8,125 nt of DNA from Dialister sp. (GTDB taxonomy: Bacteria > Bacillota > Negativicutes > Veillonellales > Dialisteraceae): assembly GCA_022722495.1 (NCBI GenBank), contig JAIJLI010000074.1:1-8125 (forward strand). The letters run 5' to 3'. How positions within the stretch are numbered: position 1 is the first letter of the stretch; each line of letters begins with the position of its first letter. Shown here piece by piece: positions 1 to 4,527 of this stretch. Position numbers and translations under genes: made by a program. A model generated the notes under the pieces. That model had not been told where the DNA came from. It was given only the letters and a program-made list of their open reading frames with translations, and ran no database searches.

Positions 1-93
1 GCAGTGGACACCCTTGCTATTGGCTATACAATTCCCGCTATTAGGGCTTGTTTGGGACTTGCACCCATTAGAATAAGCTCATGCCGAGCATAC
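1..93 (-). mobile_element. Group II intron, 5' end (partial, class C-like)
   Basis: Read on the minus strand, the sequence starting at 93 begins GTATGCTCGGCATGAGC, continues with TAATGGGTGCAAGTCCC and ends at the window edge with GCAAGGGTGTCCACTGC. These blocks match, in order and spacing, the start of domain I of bacterial group II introns; as I remember it, the class C intron of Oceanobacillus iheyensis has GUGUGCCCGGCAUGGGU, then GGGUGAGAGUCCC, then GCAAGGGUGUCCGUGG. The usual first bases are GUGYG; here they are GTATG. The rest of the ribozyme and any reverse transcriptase lie off the left edge. The insertion point directly after a hairpin and T-run fits the class C habit of using terminators as targets. 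Such introns splice and retrotranspose through an RNA intermediate. The plus strand also reads as an open frame ending at 96, which I take as a by-product. Confidence 0.82.
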
Positions 94-126
94 TAAAAAT
101 CCCCTCGATTCTCACGAACAGAGGAG
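94..126 (-). terminator. Terminator-like hairpin, intron target site
   Basis: On the minus strand CTCCTC (126-121) pairs with GAGGGG (106-101), with an inner TTC/GAA pairing, followed by ATTTTTA (100-94). This is an intrinsic terminator shape with a short T-run. The group II intron begins at the very next base. The stem includes one T-G pair, so it is of moderate strength. It would end any minus-strand transcript passing the stronger terminator at 234-268. Confidence 0.55.
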
Positions 127-163
127 ATAGGTTGAAATATACAACTTTAACGAGTTATAAAAT

Positions 164-177
164 GCAGTCGCTACTGC
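164..177. repeat. Small perfect hairpin between the two terminators
   Basis: GCAGT (164-168) and ACTGC (173-177) form a perfect five-base-pair hairpin with a four-base loop. On the minus strand it is followed by ATTTTAT, so it may be a weak extra terminator. The stretch 127-233 holds no credible reading frame and nothing else that I recognise. Confidence 0.3.
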
Positions 178-233
178 TATAGTCGTAAATGATACATAAT
201 TTGTATTATATGGTTTGAAAAAACGTGTCTGTC

Positions 234-268
234 AAAAAGGAGGGGTGGGAGTAATAAAGCACCCCTCC
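234..268 (-). terminator. Strong intrinsic terminator of the tRNA/structured RNA unit
   Basis: On the minus strand GGAGGGGTG (268-260) pairs perfectly with CACCCCTCC (247-239) across a 12-base loop and is followed by TTTTT (238-234). There is no matching T-run on the plus strand, so it acts on leftward transcription and marks the 3' end of a transcript coming from the tRNA-like gene. Confidence 0.8.
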
Positions 269-699
269 GAGGAGCGACATCAGAACATAATTGCCGGATG
301 CTGAATCGCTCCTTGGTTCCCTTCTGCATTTGTGGAGGCTTAGGACTCCCAGCACTAGTAATCGCATAAATCTGTGTAAATAGTGTATTATTAATACTTT
401 GGTAGGGAAACTTAATTTATCAGTTATGACAAAGTCGTGCTGGCTGCATTAGAACCATTGTAGTTGTGCGCTTCTACCTATTGATGCTACCTTATTATAT
501 ATAAGGGTCACGGCATCAGGTCTGCATCTTCACAAGTGAACTCCAAGCGTTCCATATTCCACCCAGTAGGTGTATGTATTAGCTTGCCACTTCCACGTCT
601 AAGCATCATCTGTGGTTAATGATGCTCCTTTTGGGTACGTGTACCTCTCTAGGAAGGTTTATCCTATCCGATATGACTCCTCGGAATCGGGCGATATTG
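234..699 (-). ncRNA. Candidate large structured RNA downstream of a tRNA-like gene
   Basis: This 466-base stretch has stops in all frames on the minus strand but many stems. Minus-strand examples: GCATCAT/ATGATGC around 625-603; CAAGC/GCTTG (587-583 with 548-544) enclosing CACC/GGTG; TTCAC/GTGAA with a two-base loop near 540-529; a two-part stem TGATGC/GCATCA (518-513 with 487-482) enclosing CCTTAT/ATAAGG; CCAGCAC/GTGCTGG (443-437 with 355-349) enclosing ACTTTG/CAAAGT and GTATT/AATAC; and GGAGCGA/TCGCTCC (312-306 with 277-271). CCGAGGAG (684-677) can pair over the whole length with CTCCTCGG (274-267), an eight-base closing helix that competes with the last hairpins. A strong terminator ends the unit. 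No promoter separates it from the tRNA-like gene, so co-transcription is likely. The tRNA-plus-large-RNA layout in a phage setting recalls GOLLD and ROOL RNAs, but I cannot match either family by eye. It is inferred from structure only; a decayed region with chance stems is the main alternative. Confidence 0.5.
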
Positions 700-775
700 G
701 GCATAGGGTAGGACTCGAACCTACGACCTCGAAGGTGATGAAGCCTTCTACTCTACCATCTGAGCTACCTATGCC
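700..775 (-). tRNA. tRNA-like gene with eight-base anticodon loop (identity uncertain, UCA or CAU)
   Basis: The minus strand from 774 folds as a cloverleaf: acceptor GCATAGG/CCTATGC (eight pairs if G775-C700 is counted), TA at positions 8-9, D stem GCTC/GAGT with loop AGATGGTA, anticodon stem GAAGG/CCTTC, variable region GAGGTC, and T stem GTAGG/CCTAC with loop TTCGAGT. The T and D arms are canonical. The anticodon loop is odd: CTTCATCA has eight bases instead of seven. Depending on which T acts as U33, the anticodon is UCA (UGA-reading) or CAU (Met/Ile), and neither leaves a purine at position 37. The 3' CCA is not encoded (C followed by CAA). It may be a phage-borne tRNA, a frameshift or nonsense suppressor, or a tRNA-like domain of the downstream RNA. 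It sits at the end of the leftward phage early operon. Confidence 0.75.
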
Positions 776-962
776 GATTCAAACAAATACTAACTAAAAA
801 CAATCTTGAACCTACACAACAGTTGTGGAGCTGGGAATAGCAAATTCCAAAAAATCCTTGCGAAAAAGACTTTTGTCCTTATTTTGAGATAAATAAAACG
901 AAAATTTTAAACTAATTAATATCAAACAATTTTTTATGCCGGATTCAGCTCCATATATATAT
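776..962. other. Intergenic leader of the tRNA/RNA unit with palindromes
   Basis: No reading frame is supported here. CACAACAGTTGTG (815-827) is a perfect 13-base palindrome with one central base, placed 40-52 bases upstream of the tRNA-like gene, where an operator or the -33 element of its promoter would lie. GGAAT (834-838) and ATTCC (844-848) form a second small inverted repeat. On the minus strand TAGTATTTG just before the tRNA resembles the Bacteroidota -7 box with one extra base, but no good TTTG box stands 19-21 bases upstream, so the promoter assignment is weak. The rest (849-950) is very AT-rich. Confidence 0.35.
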
Positions 963-1055
963 CTACTCGTTCACTTCCTTGAAGTAAGAGTGGATTTCCT
1001 TAACTACTATAGCGAATGTGGCGATACTTGCCACCAACATAACATTTGCGAACAT
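963..1055 (-). CDS. 30-residue single-span membrane peptide
   Basis: A short frame of 30 codons begins with ATG 11 bases after the stop of the helix-turn-helix gene, with AGAAAG upstream as a modest ribosome site. The peptide starts MFANVMLVASIATFAIVV and ends KEIHSYFKEVNE: one hydrophobic stretch (about residues 1-18) followed by a charged, amphipathic tail. This is the usual shape of a small inner-membrane peptide with a cytoplasmic or periplasmic charged tail. Its position as the last gene of the cro-like/rha/HTH operon and its tight spacing support expression. I do not recognise a family. It could be a phage small membrane effector, a holin-like or inhibitor peptide, or chance; length alone gives little statistical support. 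Confidence 0.5.
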   Translation of the reverse strand: MFANVMLVASIATFAIVVKEIHSYFKEVNE

Positions 1056-1066
1056 ATCTTTCTGTT

Positions 1067-1384
1067 TTAATGGGTTATACAATAGGCTTCCACCTCTGAA
1101 TCTATCTCTGACTGGGGCTTCACTCTGTTCTGCAGCATCCAATCCTCTAGGTCACTCTTCTTGAAATAAAGGGCTCGCTGGTTGGGCTTGTAGATAGGGA
1201 TGGTATGCTCTGCCACCATCTTTCTGAGTGTTCTGATGGTTACTCCCAGTACTATGGATGCTTCATCAATGTTGAGCACATTCTTTGTTCCGATGAGAAT
1301 ATACTTCTCTATTCGGGCAAGTGTCTCTCCAAGACAACTCTTATTCGTCTCTTCAATATCACTTTTTATCGTTTCTTCTTTCAT
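1067..1384 (-). CDS. Helix-turn-helix DNA-binding protein (excisionase/MerR-like)
   Basis: This 105-residue protein has a charged N-terminal helix (about 1-30) and a single HTH_17/excisionase-like domain at about 36-88. The domain reads VLNIDEASIVLGVTIRTLRK for the helix-turn-helix, a wing around IPIYKPNQRALYF, and the closing KKSDLEDWM typical of this fold. Such proteins in Bacteroidota mobile elements act as excisionase-like or regulatory DNA-binding factors. I chose ATG 1384 because it lies one base after the TGA of the antirepressor gene (TGATATG), implying translational coupling; a longer frame starting at 1444 would overlap that gene by 59 bases, with an N-terminus that is only its frame-shifted end. 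It is the third gene of the leftward operon and could help control integration or excision, but the integrase lies in another transcript, so this is inference. Confidence 0.8.
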   Translation of the reverse strand: MKEETIKSDIEETNKSCLGETLARIEKYILIGTKNVLNIDEASIVLGVTIRTLRKMVAEHTIPIYKPNQRALYFKKSDLEDWMLQNRVKPQSEIDSEVEAYCITH

Positions 1385-1385
1385 A

Positions 1386-2279
1386 TCACTCGAAGTTAAT
1401 GGTTTGCTGACTGGCACCAGTTGTCTTGGAAGGCTCTCTTCCACCAGTGCCCTTATCTCTGGGAGTGTTCTCCTGCTCTATCAAGGGGAGAATGCCCTTT
1501 CCTTTGAGTGCTTCATAAAGGAAGAGTCTTCCCTTCGTTGTCCACTCCGTGTTGTACTTCACATCATGCCTACCATCCCTGCGGATGATGTCCACCGCTC
1601 TGCTATGAACATAGCCACCTTTCAGGAACTGAGCGTACAATATCCACTGACCTCTCTCCTTATGTTGGATTCTCATAGATTCCAACTCCTTGTTCATAGC
1701 GATAGCACTCATACCGTAGTCTTGCGCTATCTGGGTGATGGTCATAGTTGCGTTGCTCTGCAGGATTCTGTCGTAGTAGCTCACCTTCGGCAGCATTTCA
1801 GTAATCTTGTTGCCCAGCTCCACGTTCGCCTTGCTGATAGTGATGATCGTCTCATCCTTCTGCTTGTTCTCCAGAGCAAGCTGCTGCTTCTCTTCCTCTG
1901 CCTTGACCAGAGACTTCAAAGCTTCGAGATAGTTCTGAGGTACGGATGGCTTGGATTGCTCAATCTGTTTCTTCATAGCGTTGAAGGCTTCGATGTATTT
2001 CAGCTTGAACTCCATCGCCTTCTTGCCGTTGAATCCCATCGCAAGCAGGGTGAAACCATCTTGGTTCATAACATACAAAGGATAAATTTGTTTGTTCTGC
2101 TCGCTCATGTAGGTCGTTTCCTCGAACATTGGGGTCTGCTCATTTTTGAGCACTCCCCCTTCAATGAGGTTTTTAATGTCTCTTAATACATTTCGGTGCT
2201 CTTTACCAAATGTTTCTGCAACCAATAAGCTATTCGTTAGAGGTTGGTTGTCTTTTCCTCTGTAAACTAAGCCTGTCAT
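1386..2279 (-). CDS. Phage antirepressor, Rha N-terminus plus KilAC C-terminus
   Basis: The 297-residue protein has three parts. Residues 1-106 are a Rha (phage regulatory protein) domain with the characteristic YVMNQDGFTLLAMGFNGKKA and KLKYIEAFNAMKK motifs. Residues about 115-165 form a charged, probably coiled-coil linker. Residues about 166-270 match the KilAC antirepressor domain, with MTITQIAQDYGMSAIAMNKE and QWILYAQFLKGGY followed by a winged-helix end (WTTKGRLFLYEAL). The tail after 270 is polar and disordered. In temperate phages, Rha and KilAC proteins are early DNA-binding regulators that relieve repression or interfere with lysogeny. It is full length for a two-domain antirepressor, with no frame damage. 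It follows the Cro-like gene by 19 bases, and its TGA is one base before the next ATG, so the three genes form one operon read away from the repressor. Two-domain identity is firm; the repressor it counters is inferred to be the one at 2671. Confidence 0.9.
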   Translation of the reverse strand: MTGLVYRGKDNQPLTNSLLVAETFGKEHRNVLRDIKNLIEGGVLKNEQTPMFEETTYMSEQNKQIYPLYVMNQDGFTLLAMGFNGKKAMEFKLKYIEAFNAMKKQIEQSKPSVPQNYLEALKSLVKAEEEKQQLALENKQKDETIITISKANVELGNKITEMLPKVSYYDRILQSNATMTITQIAQDYGMSAIAMNKELESMRIQHKERGQWILYAQFLKGGYVHSRAVDIIRRDGRHDVKYNTEWTTKGRLFLYEALKGKGILPLIEQENTPRDKGTGGREPSKTTGASQQTINFE

Positions 2280-2298
2280 ATTGCCTCCTTCTTTTATA

Positions 2299-2496
2299 TT
2301 AGTTCAACACTGGCTTCTCGCTTTCGACACCTCCGAAGTTGTCTAGAGCATCCTGCCGGATTGCATCAGCTCGTCTATTCATTGTCTTATATGCTAACGC
2401 ATTATACAAAGTTGTTTGCGAGCACTGATACTTCTTTTTAAGTTCTTCCCGATTTTTTATAGAAACCGAGATGATTTTTTGCATTTTTACTTGCAT
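2299..2496 (-). CDS. Small Cro-like DNA-binding protein
   Basis: A 65-residue basic protein with a helix-turn-helix pattern at about residues 15-50: EELKKKYQCSQTTLYNALAY, then a basic helix with NRRADAIRQDALDNFGG. Short proteins of this pattern are frequent first genes of Bacteroidota phage early operons and probably act as Cro analogues, though I assign this by pattern and position rather than by a named family. It is divergent from the CI-like repressor with 174 bases between them, and it has the best promoter in the region (2577-2608). ATG 2496 gives MQVKMQK; a second ATG at 2484 is possible. A Cro role, repressing the lysogenic promoter, is inferred from location. Confidence 0.72.
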   Translation of the reverse strand: MQVKMQKIISVSIKNREELKKKYQCSQTTLYNALAYKTMNRRADAIRQDALDNFGGVESEKPVLN

Positions 2497-2576
2497 ATTT
2501 CATTTCTTTTGTTTATTTTTGCCACCGAAAACAAATAAAGAACGTTTTGAAATCGTTTCTGCATTGTTTTCGAGTG

Positions 2577-2608
2577 CAAAGATAAGCAAATCCGCATAAA
2601 CAACCAAA
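2577..2608 (-). promoter_or_regulatory. Bacteroidota promoter of the cro-like/antirepressor operon
   Basis: On the minus strand the -33 box TTTG (2608-2605) is followed after 20 bases by a perfect TATCTTTG -7 box (2584-2577), matching the TTTG/TAnnTTTG consensus. The start of transcription would be near 2570, giving a leader of about 75 bases to ATG 2496. The candidate operator half 2586-2597 lies in the spacer. Confidence 0.8.
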
Positions 2609-2652
2609 TAATTTTGGGAAAATGTCATCCCGATTTGCATAGTTTAAGTATG
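2586..2652. promoter_or_regulatory. Candidate operators of the lysogeny switch
   Basis: Two 12-base elements face each other: GCAAATCCGCAT at 2586-2597 and, on the other strand, GCAAATCGGGAT at 2638-2627, ten of twelve bases identical. The first lies inside the spacer of the leftward promoter, so a bound protein would block it. Next to the second, CATAGTTTAAGTATG (2638-2652) is a near-palindrome placed 19-33 bases before the repressor ATG, where it could serve for autoregulation. I could not find a well-spaced rightward promoter: TTTG at 2613-2616 and TAGTTTAA at 2640-2647 are 23 bases apart. Confidence 0.45.
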
Positions 2653-2670
2653 GTTTAAAAATGTGAAATT

Positions 2671-3069
2671 ATGGAAACAACTGTGTATCAAAGAATTAAG
2701 CAATATATTGATGATAATCAGATTTCATTAAACGGCTTGGCTAAGACTCTGAATATGAATCAATCCACTGTTCTGAGACAAGTTAAGGGTGAGCAAACCT
2801 TGTCTTCTACCTTGGTAGAGAACTTCCTGAATGCTTATCCAGGTGTTTCTGCTGAGTGGCTGATGCGTGGAAAAGACACAAGTACGTTATGCAAAACCGC
2901 CGAATCTGTAGCGGAAAAGACTAAGTTGGATTATGCAGCAGAGACTCCACATTATAATGATGCCGTATCTGATTCTGTTTGGCAAGCTAAATATGAGGAG
3001 TTGGAAAAACGCTACGACCAGCTACTATCTATCTTGGGTGGTGGCATGAGAAAAGCAAATGTAGGATAA
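2671..3069 (+). CDS. CI-like phage repressor (helix-turn-helix)
   Basis: The 132-residue protein carries an N-terminal lambda-repressor-like helix-turn-helix at about 5-65: RIKQYIDDNQISLNGLAKTL, then NMNQSTVLRQVKGEQTLSST as recognition region, and the conserved AYPGVSAEWLMRGKD ending the domain. The rest is a polar linker and a C-terminal helix (about 108-125, WQAKYEELEKRYDQLLSIL) suited to dimerisation as a coiled coil. There is no LexA/CI-type peptidase domain, so release from repression would need an antirepressor, and the divergent operon encodes one. Short CI-like repressors of this form are common in Bacteroidota temperate phages. It heads a rightward operon with three downstream membrane-associated genes (gap to the next ATG 16 bases), so those genes should be expressed in the lysogen. 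Confidence 0.88.
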   Translation: METTVYQRIKQYIDDNQISLNGLAKTLNMNQSTVLRQVKGEQTLSSTLVENFLNAYPGVSAEWLMRGKDTSTLCKTAESVAEKTKLDYAAETPHYNDAVSDSVWQAKYEELEKRYDQLLSILGGGMRKANVG

Positions 3070-3085
3070 TTAAAATGTGGTAGGT

Positions 3086-3592
3086 ATGAAATACTGTGCA
3101 TATCTTTTTATTGCACTTTTCACTCTTTGTTCTTGTGGAGACGAATATTTGAGAAAAAGAGTCAAGACTTTAGAAAAGGAAGTTGATACTCTTAGAAACG
3201 AGATTGCCATATACAAGGGAATGGAGAGAGACGTTAGGTCTAGAGATTTAGATGATTTGGTGTTTTATATCTCTTCAAACCCCAAATATTACCATTATTA
3301 TTCTGATTGTGCTGGGCTTACTGTTGGAAATGGTAAGGTTGAATCTATAAGACTAGAAGAAGCTATAGATAAAGGTAAGGTTTCTTGTTCTATTTGTGAC
3401 GAAAACAAACAAATTTATTATAGTCACAAAGAAGGATCTGAATCAGTATATATATGTACGGGAGAAACTTCCACTAAGTATCATAGCGACCCTGATTGCC
3501 GTGGTCTCTCTCGCTGCTCAGGAGAAATAGAAGAGGTAAGCGAGGAGGAAGCCGAGGATATGGGCAGAACTCCTTGCAAGATATGTTATTAA
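3086..3592 (+). CDS. Lipoprotein with coiled coil and two zinc-ribbon-like repeats
   Basis: The 168-residue product begins with a lipoprotein signal, MKYCAYLFIALFTLCSC, predicting cleavage before Cys17; the following GDE is acidic, which may favour surface export in Bacteroidota. Residues about 20-45 form a short coiled coil (VKTLEKEVDTLRNEI). Then come two copies of one module: YH-x4-C-x-GL, a conserved A and G, and C-x2-C. In copy 1 the key residues are H70, C75, C101, C104; in copy 2 H133, C138, C164, C167. The H-to-C and C-to-C spacings are identical (5 and 26), so this is a tandem duplication able to bind two metal ions. The module resembles the Ada-like YHxxxxC...CxxC metal-binding tails. 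ATG 3086 is preferred to a GTG at 3077 because it starts the signal peptide directly. Second gene of the repressor operon; function unknown, possibly envelope-based conversion or exclusion. Confidence 0.82.
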   Translation: MKYCAYLFIALFTLCSCGDEYLRKRVKTLEKEVDTLRNEIAIYKGMERDVRSRDLDDLVFYISSNPKYYHYYSDCAGLTVGNGKVESIRLEEAIDKGKVSCSICDENKQIYYSHKEGSESVYICTGETSTKYHSDPDCRGLSRCSGEIEEVSEEEAEDMGRTPCKICY

Positions 3593-3610
3593 CTTAAAAA
3601 AATAAAGAAT

Positions 3611-3925
3611 ATGCCAAAAGAAGTTGTTTATGTGTTTTTAGCTTTCATAGCGATTGCTGCAGTTTATTTTATGTATAGCTCTTTGAAAGTTAACAGAAAA
3701 GAAGGTGAAACTTCAAGTGTCAAGGATGATAGCAAGAAGGTTGCCAAGATGGTGTTTAGATATGTTGCCATTGCGATTACCTTTGTTGTCTGTATGATTG
3801 TATTGGTTGCCATTGAATCCCAGTTTGTAGAGCCTAATAAAGGCTTTATCTGTGGAGACTTTGTTGCATCTGCTATCGCTGCTAACTTTGTTGGTAGCTT
3901 TCTGAAAAAGAAACTTGGTTTGTAA
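3611..3925 (+). CDS. Small membrane protein of the repressor operon
   Basis: A 104-residue protein with two clear membrane spans, at about 5-24 (VVYVFLAFIAIAAVYFMY) and 49-68 (FRYVAIAITFVVCMIVLVAI), separated by a basic, polar loop (26-46) that is probably cytoplasmic. A third weakly hydrophobic stretch (83-96, DFVASAIAANFVGS) precedes a basic end (KKKLGL). No catalytic motif or recognised family. It starts 18 bases after the lipoprotein gene and its stop shares one base with the ATG of the next gene (TAATG), so translation of the two is probably coupled and the products may work together. Confidence 0.75.
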   Translation: MPKEVVYVFLAFIAIAAVYFMYSSLKVNRKEGETSSVKDDSKKVAKMVFRYVAIAITFVVCMIVLVAIESQFVEPNKGFICGDFVASAIAANFVGSFLKKKLGL

Positions 3926-4326
3926 TGGCAAAGATAACTAACGAGCAGAAGTTGTATGTGCTGCTGAAATATAAGAAAGAGCGAACAAAGGAAGATGAAA
4001 AAATACTTTCTGTATTAGACAAAAAAGCTAGTCTAGGCTCGGCTGATTTAGAGGAAGCAGACAAAGAGTGCTGCAATCAAAAATGGCTGAGTACAGTTCA
4101 TGTAGTAGAAGAGTTAGGTTATACAACAAAGTACTCTCACAGAATAGAACTATCTGAGTCTGGTAAATCTCAGATAGAAAAGTTTTGGAGCGAATCCAAG
4201 TATAACCCTGCTAATGTATGGAAATCTAGAGTTGTCAAATGGTCTTCTGTTGTCACTGCTATAATCACGTTAATATATTTCCTAGCGTGGTTATGCCAAT
4301 TAGTACAAAAGCCAGTAGAACAATGA
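3925..4326 (+). CDS. Tail-anchored membrane protein with soluble helical N-terminus
   Basis: A 133-residue protein with a charged, helix-rich soluble part (about 1-105) and one C-terminal membrane span (about 108-127, VVTAIITLIYFLAWLCQLV) leaving only a short tail. The N-terminal half contains the segment LLKYKKERTKEDEKILSVLD and then VVEELGYTTKYSHRIELSES, which could be a winged-helix-like fold (the RIELSESGK part resembles a wing with a closing helix), but the match is loose. It is the last gene of the repressor operon, overlapping the preceding stop by one base. The architecture of a cytoplasmic sensor-like part tethered to the membrane by its C-terminus fits superinfection-exclusion or signalling proteins, but no family is recognised and the role is inference. 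Confidence 0.75.
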   Translation: MAKITNEQKLYVLLKYKKERTKEDEKILSVLDKKASLGSADLEEADKECCNQKWLSTVHVVEELGYTTKYSHRIELSESGKSQIEKFWSESKYNPANVWKSRVVKWSSVVTAIITLIYFLAWLCQLVQKPVEQ

Positions 4327-4369
4327 TGATGTTCAATAATATCTTTATATATCTTATGTCTTCTTTCAT
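4265..4369 (-). CDS. 34-residue membrane peptide, antisense to the end of the repressor operon
   Basis: A frame of 34 codons starts at ATG 4369 and ends with TGA at 4265. The peptide begins MKEDIRYIK, continues with one hydrophobic span (about residues 10-28, ILLNIIIVLLAFVLIG) and ends TTLGNILT. A charged N-terminus plus a single span is the classic small membrane protein layout. Upstream on the same strand TAACTTTG (4404-4397) is a perfect Bacteroidota -7 box, 27 bases before the ATG, although I see no TTTG at -33. Its last 62 bases overlap the 3' end of the convergent gene on the other strand. It lies downstream of the integrase on the same strand, beyond an inverted repeat. Family unknown; type I toxin-like peptide or a small regulator are possibilities, and a chance frame antisense to a membrane span cannot be excluded. 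Confidence 0.42.
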   Translation of the reverse strand: MKEDIRYIKILLNIIIVLLAFVLIGITTLGNILT

Positions 4370-4396
4370 AAGCCAATCATTTAAAAGTTTATGAGG

Positions 4397-4404
4397 CAAA
4401 GTTA
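4397..4404 (-). promoter_or_regulatory. Possible -7 box for the 34-residue peptide
   Basis: TAACTTTG on the minus strand fits TAnnTTTG exactly. About 20 bases upstream the sequence is TTCT rather than TTTG, so it is at best a promoter with a degenerate -33 box. Confidence 0.35.
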
Positions 4405-4451
4405 CGGTTTTCTCCTGAGAATTAGAAGGAAATTACATAGTTTAACTATAA

Positions 4452-4493
4452 TCTCCGCACAGTTTGCTGCAAACGTTGCAAACCTTGCGGAGA
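4452..4493. terminator. Inverted repeat between convergent transcripts
   Basis: TCTCCGCA (4452-4459) and TGCGGAGA (4486-4493) form a perfect eight-base stem. The interior contains GTTTGC/GCAAAC (4462-4467 with 4469-4474) and a second TGCAAAC copy (4477-4483), so alternative inner pairings exist. It lies between the convergent repressor operon and the integrase gene and could end both transcripts, but neither side has a good T-run, so a recombinase or protein binding site is an equal alternative. Confidence 0.4.
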
Positions 4494-4502
4494 CTAAGAC
4501 TT

Positions 4503-4522
4503 GGTACGGAGAGGGTACGGAG
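4503..4522. repeat. GGTACGGAG direct repeat, one helical turn apart
   Basis: GGTACGGAG occurs at 4503-4511 and again at 4514-4522, start to start 11 bases, directly after the integrase stop codon in the leftward direction. A third related TGCGGAGA lies at 4486-4493. Phased short repeats beside an integrase gene are typical of protein binding sites. Function is not shown. Confidence 0.5.
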
Positions 4523-4527
4523 TGGGT

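Noticed and set aside
700..775. tRNA gene as the attachment site of the element
   Set aside because: Its 3' end points left, so an element integrated at the 3' end would lie to the left, whereas the phage regulators and integrase lie on its 5' side.
94..775. tmRNA or RNase P RNA
   Set aside because: I do not see a tmRNA-type 5' end, tag frame or split tRNA-like domain, nor the conserved RNase P GAGGAAAGTCC block on either strand.
1385..1444. Upstream start for the HTH gene
   Set aside because: It would overlap the antirepressor end by 59 bases in another frame; ATG 1384, one base after the stop, gives a coupled start and keeps the whole domain.
1200..2186. Long plus-strand open frame of 328 codons
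   Set aside because: It lies opposite the Rha-KilAC antirepressor and the HTH gene. The minus-strand products have recognisable domains, while the plus-strand product has no domain pattern.
4170..4376. 68-codon minus-strand frame overlapping the 34-residue peptide
   Set aside because: It is histidine-rich with no domain pattern and uses a different frame; the shorter frame starting at 4369 has the clear membrane-peptide layout.
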